From CADEDH01 sp050330635 (GTDB lineage Bacteria > Actinomycetota > Acidimicrobiia > Acidimicrobiales > SZUA-35): DNA of 64,000 bases. Location of the stretch: positions 57,759 through 121,758 of the forward strand of contig JBHJNQ010000024.1 in the NCBI GenBank assembly GCA_050330635.1, given 5' to 3'. The notes beneath the pieces were generated by a model, which made no database searches, was not told the DNA's origin, and was given only the letters and a program-made list of their open reading frames with translations. The position numbers were made by a program, and so were the translations under genes. This document shows, piece by piece, positions 60,493 to 64,000 of the stretch. Numbering within the stretch: the first letter of the stretch is position 1; each line of letters begins with the position of its first letter.

Positions 60493-63000
60493 CTACAAGA
60501 GGTTGCCGTCGGCATCGAGGTAGCCGGGAGCGAGATGACGCTCGGCGTCGAGCGCCGCCATCTCGTCGTCGTCGAGTCCCAGCACGGTGCGGTACACGTG
60601 GTCGTTGTCGGCCCCCATGACGTTCAACCCGCCCCACCGCAGCTCCGGCCCGTCCCACCGCCACAGATGACCGGGGAACAGGACCTCGGGCACGTCGACC
60701 GAGCTGTTGGGGCGGAAGAAGCGGCGAGCCTGCAACTGGGGGTCGGCGAACAGCCCCTCCTCGTCGAGCACGGGGGCCGCCGCCACCCCCGCCGAACGCC
60801 ACGCCGCCACCACCTCGTCGACCGTCCGCTCCGACGTCCATGCCGCCAGGCCGGCGTCGAGATCGTCGTGGCGGGACCGCCGACCCTCCTCGGTGATCAG
60901 CACGGTGTCACAGGACCAGGCCGGCGCCCCGATCGCCGCCACCAGGCGACGCCAGCCCTCGTCATCGGCCACCGACAGCGCCACCCACCGGTCGTCGCCC
61001 CGGCACGGGTACACGCCCTGCGGGGCGCGGTGGGGGTGACGGTTGCCCTGGCACTCGTGGGCCTCGCCGGTCAGGGAGGCATCGATCAGGTATTCGCCGA
61101 TGTAGTTCAGCAGGTTCTCGGCCTGAGCGAACTCGATCAGCTCGCCGACGCCGGTGCTGTCGCGCCGGCGGAGGGCGCAGAGGGCGGCGAAGGCGGCCGT
61201 CACCCCACTGGCCGGGTCCATGTAGTAGGTCGGATCGAGCGACGTGGGATCGAGGTCGGGGTAGCCCCGCAGCGACGAGAACCCGCAGAGAGCCTCCATG
61301 TGGGCGCCGAACCCGATGTAGTGGGCGTAGGGGCCGCGCAGGCCGAGCGACGGCATCCGCAGCCCGATCAGGCGGGGGTTGCGGGCATGGAGGACGTCCC
61401 AGTCGAGGCCGAGCGACGGGAGGACCCGCACCGAGTTGTTCTCGACCACGAGGTCGGATCGTTCCACGAGCCGGAGGAACGTCTCGTGGCCGAGCGGGGT
61501 CCGGAGGTCGAGGGTGGCGCCCCGCTTGCCCCTGGCGTGGCACACGAACGGACCGACCCGGTTCCACGGGCGGTCCCCCGCCTCGGCGTCGGGGAAGCGG
61601 CCCCAGAACTGGCCGAAGTCGGCCTCGTGTCCGGGGCGAGGGCGGGGGACGGCGCCCCGGGTGGCGGTGGGGAACAGATTGGGGTTGTCGAGGCGGATGA
61701 TCTCGGCCCCCAGGTCGCCGAGCAGGGTCGTGGTCAGCGGACCGGCCCACACCACCGTCAGATCGATGACCCGGATCCCGTCGAGGGGCAGCCGCCGTTC
61801 GGTGGCCACGGGCGGCACGGCCGGCCGGATCGGCGGGGGCGGATCGGCCCCCAGCTCGGCGGTGTGCTCACCGAGCAGGGGTGGGCGCCGACGGGCCCGC
61901 CACGCCCCTTCGAGGCCGAAGGGGGCGCCGGGGGCCTCGTAGCTGCCGACCACGGGGTGATCCCAGCGATGCCAGAACCGGCGTTCCCGGAAGTGGTGGT
62001 CGGCGAGGACGTCGGTGGTCGAGTTGAGCGGGGTGATGGCGAGCTGCACGCTCTGGGCGTCGAGCATGGCCTGCTGCTTCGATCGTTGCAGGGTCCACAG
62101 GAACATGGCGGTGTTCAGCAGCTCGGGGATCTCGTCGTCGTCGATCCAGTTCGGATCGGTGAAGCGGCGGGCCAGGTCCTCGTCGCCCAGCATGTCGGCC
62201 ACCCGTGGCATCCAGTTGGGAGCGAAGACGATCTGGCAGTAGCCGTCGTCGGTGGGATAGACGCCGGCGGGGACCGTCCCCATCCGGCCGCCCCCCTCCC
62301 GGTGGCCGGTGCGGCCGTCGTACTGGTAGCCGAGCGCCAGGACCGCCCGTCGGTCGATCGACGCGGCCTGGGTCTCGAGGTTGGACACGTCGACGTGGGT
62401 GCCGCACCCGGTGGCCTCGGCCATGGTGACGGCGGCGGTGGTGGCCAGCGCCGCCACCGACCCGGCCTGATACTGCACGATGTCGCCGGCCAGCTTCTGG
62501 GGCTCCCGGTCGGGATCGCCGGTGGCCAGCATCGGTCCGCCGAGCGCGTACAGGGTGATCTCGCTGGCGGCGGCCCCGGCCGCCGGGCCGTCGAGACCGA
62601 ACGGGGTGACGGAGGTGACGACCAGGTCGGGGCGATCGGCTCGCAGGGTCGCCGGGTCGAAGCCCCAGGGGTCGAGCTCGCCGGGGCGGGAGGAGTCGAT
62701 GACGACGTGGGCTCCGGCGATCAGGCGCCGCACGGCGGCCCGGCCCTCCTCGGTGGTGACGTCGGCCACGACCGACCGCTTGTTCGTGTTGAGGTGGAGG
62801 AACAGGGTGCTGGTCTCGGGCGCCGGCCGGGGTCCGGGGCGTGTTCCCTCCCGGCGGATGGGATCGCCATCGGGCGGTTCGACCTTGATGACGTCGGCCC
62901 CGTGATCGGCCAGGAGCTTGCCGCAGTAGGGACCGGAGATGCCCGTCGCCAGCTCGATCACGACCACACCGGCCAGAGGCTGCGGGGCGGGACCGCTCAC
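60493..63000 (-). CDS. Fused double CaiB/BaiF family III CoA-transferase
   Basis: 835 residues from a GTG at 63000 (AGGATCG upstream). Two CoA-transferase domains are joined head to tail. The first starts LAGVVVIELATGISGPYCGKLLADHGADVIKVE, and the second starts LPLDGIRVIDLTVVWAGPLTTTLLGDLGAE. Standard CaiB enzymes carry one domain per chain (about 400) and form an interlocked dimer. The catalytic aspartate is not identifiable with confidence by eye in either half. It transfers CoA between carboxylic acids. No acyl-CoA partner genes are close. Confidence 0.85.
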   Translation of the reverse strand: MSGPAPQPLAGVVVIELATGISGPYCGKLLADHGADVIKVEPPDGDPIRREGTRPGPRPAPETSTLFLHLNTNKRSVVADVTTEEGRAAVRRLIAGAHVVIDSSRPGELDPWGFDPATLRADRPDLVVTSVTPFGLDGPAAGAAASEITLYALGGPMLATGDPDREPQKLAGDIVQYQAGSVAALATTAAVTMAEATGCGTHVDVSNLETQAASIDRRAVLALGYQYDGRTGHREGGGRMGTVPAGVYPTDDGYCQIVFAPNWMPRVADMLGDEDLARRFTDPNWIDDDEIPELLNTAMFLWTLQRSKQQAMLDAQSVQLAITPLNSTTDVLADHHFRERRFWHRWDHPVVGSYEAPGAPFGLEGAWRARRRPPLLGEHTAELGADPPPPIRPAVPPVATERRLPLDGIRVIDLTVVWAGPLTTTLLGDLGAEIIRLDNPNLFPTATRGAVPRPRPGHEADFGQFWGRFPDAEAGDRPWNRVGPFVCHARGKRGATLDLRTPLGHETFLRLVERSDLVVENNSVRVLPSLGLDWDVLHARNPRLIGLRMPSLGLRGPYAHYIGFGAHMEALCGFSSLRGYPDLDPTSLDPTYYMDPASGVTAAFAALCALRRRDSTGVGELIEFAQAENLLNYIGEYLIDASLTGEAHECQGNRHPHRAPQGVYPCRGDDRWVALSVADDEGWRRLVAAIGAPAWSCDTVLITEEGRRSRHDDLDAGLAAWTSERTVDEVVAAWRSAGVAAAPVLDEEGLFADPQLQARRFFRPNSSVDVPEVLFPGHLWRWDGPELRWGGLNVMGADNDHVYRTVLGLDDDEMAALDAERHLAPGYLDADGNLL

Positions 63001-63220
63001 CGGGCGATCCTGCGGTCCGTTCGCCCTGATCTCGCTGGTGTCATCTGGATTCCCCTTCCGGCCCGATCCCCACGCCGCTCGGGGCCCCATGATCGACGGC
63101 CGTCGAAAGCCGGTCCAATCGGTTGCGGTGCCCCTACCCGGATCGGTCAGGAGGTGGCCGGTCAGCAGCACGGCGACTCTCCCGACCCTCCCGGTGCCAG
63201 CACCGGCCCGCAGGGCCTGG

Positions 63221-63601
63221 TCAGACCTCGACGATCTCCAGCAGAGGCCCCACGCCCACGAGATCAGCAGCGTTGCGGGTGTAGAGCCGGGCACCGTGGG
63301 CGTGGGCTGTGGCCGCGATGAGCAGATCCATGACCCGAGCCCGGGGCTGGCGCCCGGCGGCGGCCACCGCTGCGGCCAGCTGACCGTAGCTGGTGGCCAC
63401 GATCTCGTCGACGGGGAGAGCGTCGAACCGGCGGCTGATCCCGGTCAGCCGCCGGAGACGTTCCGCCCGGATCGCCGGGTCGGTGGTCACCAACACACCG
63501 AAGTGGAGCTCAGCCAGGGCGACCACGCTGACCGCCAACTCGCCTCCCAGCTCGGCGACGTCGGTGGCGATGAGGACACTGGTGTCGAGAACGGCCCGCA
63601 T
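63221..63601 (-). CDS. VapC-like PIN-domain toxin
   Basis: 126 residues from the ATG at 63601. The acidic residues of a PIN ribonuclease are Asp6 (VLDTS), Glu31 (ALAELHFG), Asp92 (VMDLLIAATA) and Asp113 (TRNAADL). It would cleave RNA when free of its partner. It begins two bases after the antitoxin gene ends and is co-transcribed with it. Confidence 0.88.
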   Translation of the reverse strand: MRAVLDTSVLIATDVAELGGELAVSVVALAELHFGVLVTTDPAIRAERLRRLTGISRRFDALPVDEIVATSYGQLAAAVAAAGRQPRARVMDLLIAATAHAHGARLYTRNAADLVGVGPLLEIVEV

Positions 63602-63603
63602 CG

Positions 63604-63849
63604 TCAGCCCTCCCAGGGATTGATCAACGACTGGTCGATGCGGTCGCGGTCGCGGTCCCAGTCGGGGTCGGGCTGGCCGGTGAACAGGTCGCACACGTCG
63701 GACCACTGCTGCCACCGTTTGGCCGTGGCCGGCACCAGCCGGGCGGCCAGCCGGCCCGAGACGGTGATATCGATCTCCTCACCGTTCTCCACCCGCCGGA
63801 CGAGGTCAGAGGCGTCCTGACGGAGTTCGCGAAGCCCGATGCTCACCAT
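63604..63849 (-). CDS. Phd/YefM-type antitoxin
   Basis: 81 residues from the ATG at 63849. SIGLRELRQDASDLVRRVENGEEIDITVSGRLAARLVP is the Phd/YefM (prevent-host-death) fold in outline, which binds DNA with its N-terminal half. The C-terminal part (WQQWSDVCDLF, then DPDWDRDRDRID) should wrap the toxin. It lies just before the PIN-toxin gene. An upstream 16+2-bp palindrome is the probable operator. Confidence 0.88.
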   Translation of the reverse strand: MVSIGLRELRQDASDLVRRVENGEEIDITVSGRLAARLVPATAKRWQQWSDVCDLFTGQPDPDWDRDRDRIDQSLINPWEG

Positions 63850-63857
63850 GAGCCCAC

Positions 63858-63875
63858 GGTAGCACAAGTGCTACC
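63858..63875. promoter_or_regulatory. Palindromic operator of the toxin-antitoxin pair
   Basis: GGTAGCAC-AA-GTGCTACC, a perfect 8-bp inverted repeat nine bases before the antitoxin ATG. The TAG stop (complement of 63871-63873) of the upstream gene lies inside the right arm. Autoregulation by the antitoxin or complex is the usual pattern. Confidence 0.75.
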
Positions 63876-64000
63876 GGTCCTCCTCAGTGACAGGGTCCTC
63901 CTCAGTGACAGGGTCCTCCTCCTCAGTGACAGGGTCCTCCTCAGTGACAGGGTCCTCCTCAGTGACAGGGTCCTCCTCAGTGACAGGGTCCTCCTCAGTG
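63871..64000 (-). CDS. C-terminal end of an unknown protein with PVTEED repeats
   Basis: Only the 3' end is in the window; the gene enters from the right edge. The complement reads repeated PVTEED hexapeptides (one EE expansion) and ends TEEDR with TAG at 63871-63873. The tail is strongly acidic. The rest of the protein is not visible, so no function can be named. Confidence 0.6.
   Translation of the reverse strand, partial: TEEDPVTEEDPVTEEDPVTEEDPVTEEEDPVTEEDPVTEEDR
63878..64000 (-). repeat. 18-bp tandem repeat coding for PVTEED
   Basis: TCCTCCTCAGTGACAGGG recurs about seven times to the right edge, with one 21-bp unit (63914-63934) carrying an extra TCC. Units are identical at DNA level, which points to recent expansion. 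Confidence 0.93.

Noticed and set aside
60397..63321. Rightward open frame of 974 codons over the CoA-transferase
   Set aside because: Shadow of the leftward CoA-transferase gene; composition is Gly/Arg/Val filler with no domain.
63878..64000. Possible CRISPR or VNTR without coding value
   Set aside because: Spacers are absent and the 18-bp units keep one open frame on the complement that ends in a stop, so a coding repeat fits better.

Overview
The window is high-GC DNA (about 70% by eye) with dense genes, many GTG and TTG starts, and little intergenic space. Gene content suggests a free-living actinobacterium. The closest impression is Acidimicrobiia, but that is an inference from gene style and not a measured placement. 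I see no rRNA, integrase, insertion sequence or CRISPR array. There is one tRNA gene (tRNA-His), two terminator-like hairpins, one toxin-antitoxin pair and several decayed genes.

Layout. 1-9.2 kb: a partial VOC gene, an SDR, a sigma-like/HTH divergent pair around palindromic TGACGCA sites, and a leftward operon of hydantoinase, thioesterase and MFS exporter, then hisE. 9.2-18.4 kb: a secreted 5'-nucleotidase, a membrane protein, a second SDR, an aminotransferase, long-form hisG, a lipoprotein, and tRNA-His directly followed by hisS. That tRNA has G1:U72, A73 and no encoded G-1. The HisRS looks like the alphaproteobacterial non-canonical type, so the two read as one co-evolved identity module.

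18.4-25.3 kb is a compact island. A leftward operon (subtilisin-like protease with an NPVTF repeat, ECF sigma factor, small beta-rich protein) lies divergent from a TPR-CHAT protease gene and a two-TM pentapeptide-repeat protein. It reads as a proteolytic signalling or conflict system. 25.3-47.8 kb is mostly metabolism: desaturase, a RutA/isochorismatase pyrimidine operon, PEP-mutase family lyase, RraA-like protein with MFS, serine hydrolase, cysteine dioxygenase with a four-rhodanese protein, aldolase, amidohydrolase, 2-hydroxyacid dehydrogenase, a degenerate E2, and a SoxR-controlled FMN reductase operon. Frameshifted or truncated genes are scattered through it (VanW/DUF4214, MDR dehydrogenase, DUF222).

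47.8-60.2 kb begins with a collapsed trkH/trkA remnant. It then holds a long leftward gene train: an unknown protein, LuxR-type regulator, small two-cysteine membrane peptide, ABC ATPase, two-TM protein, multi-TM permease, minimal site-2 protease, lipoprotein, HlyD-like adaptor and MacB-like ATPase and permease. A divergent STAND/SARP-type regulator and a 36-residue hydrophobic peptide gene flank it. I infer a peptide maturation and export locus. 60.5-64 kb: a fused CoA-transferase, a PIN/Phd toxin-antitoxin pair, and the 3' end of a gene coding for a PVTEED repeat.

A recurring local feature is short tandem duplications (12-30 bp units) at gene 3' ends, sometimes including the stop codon.
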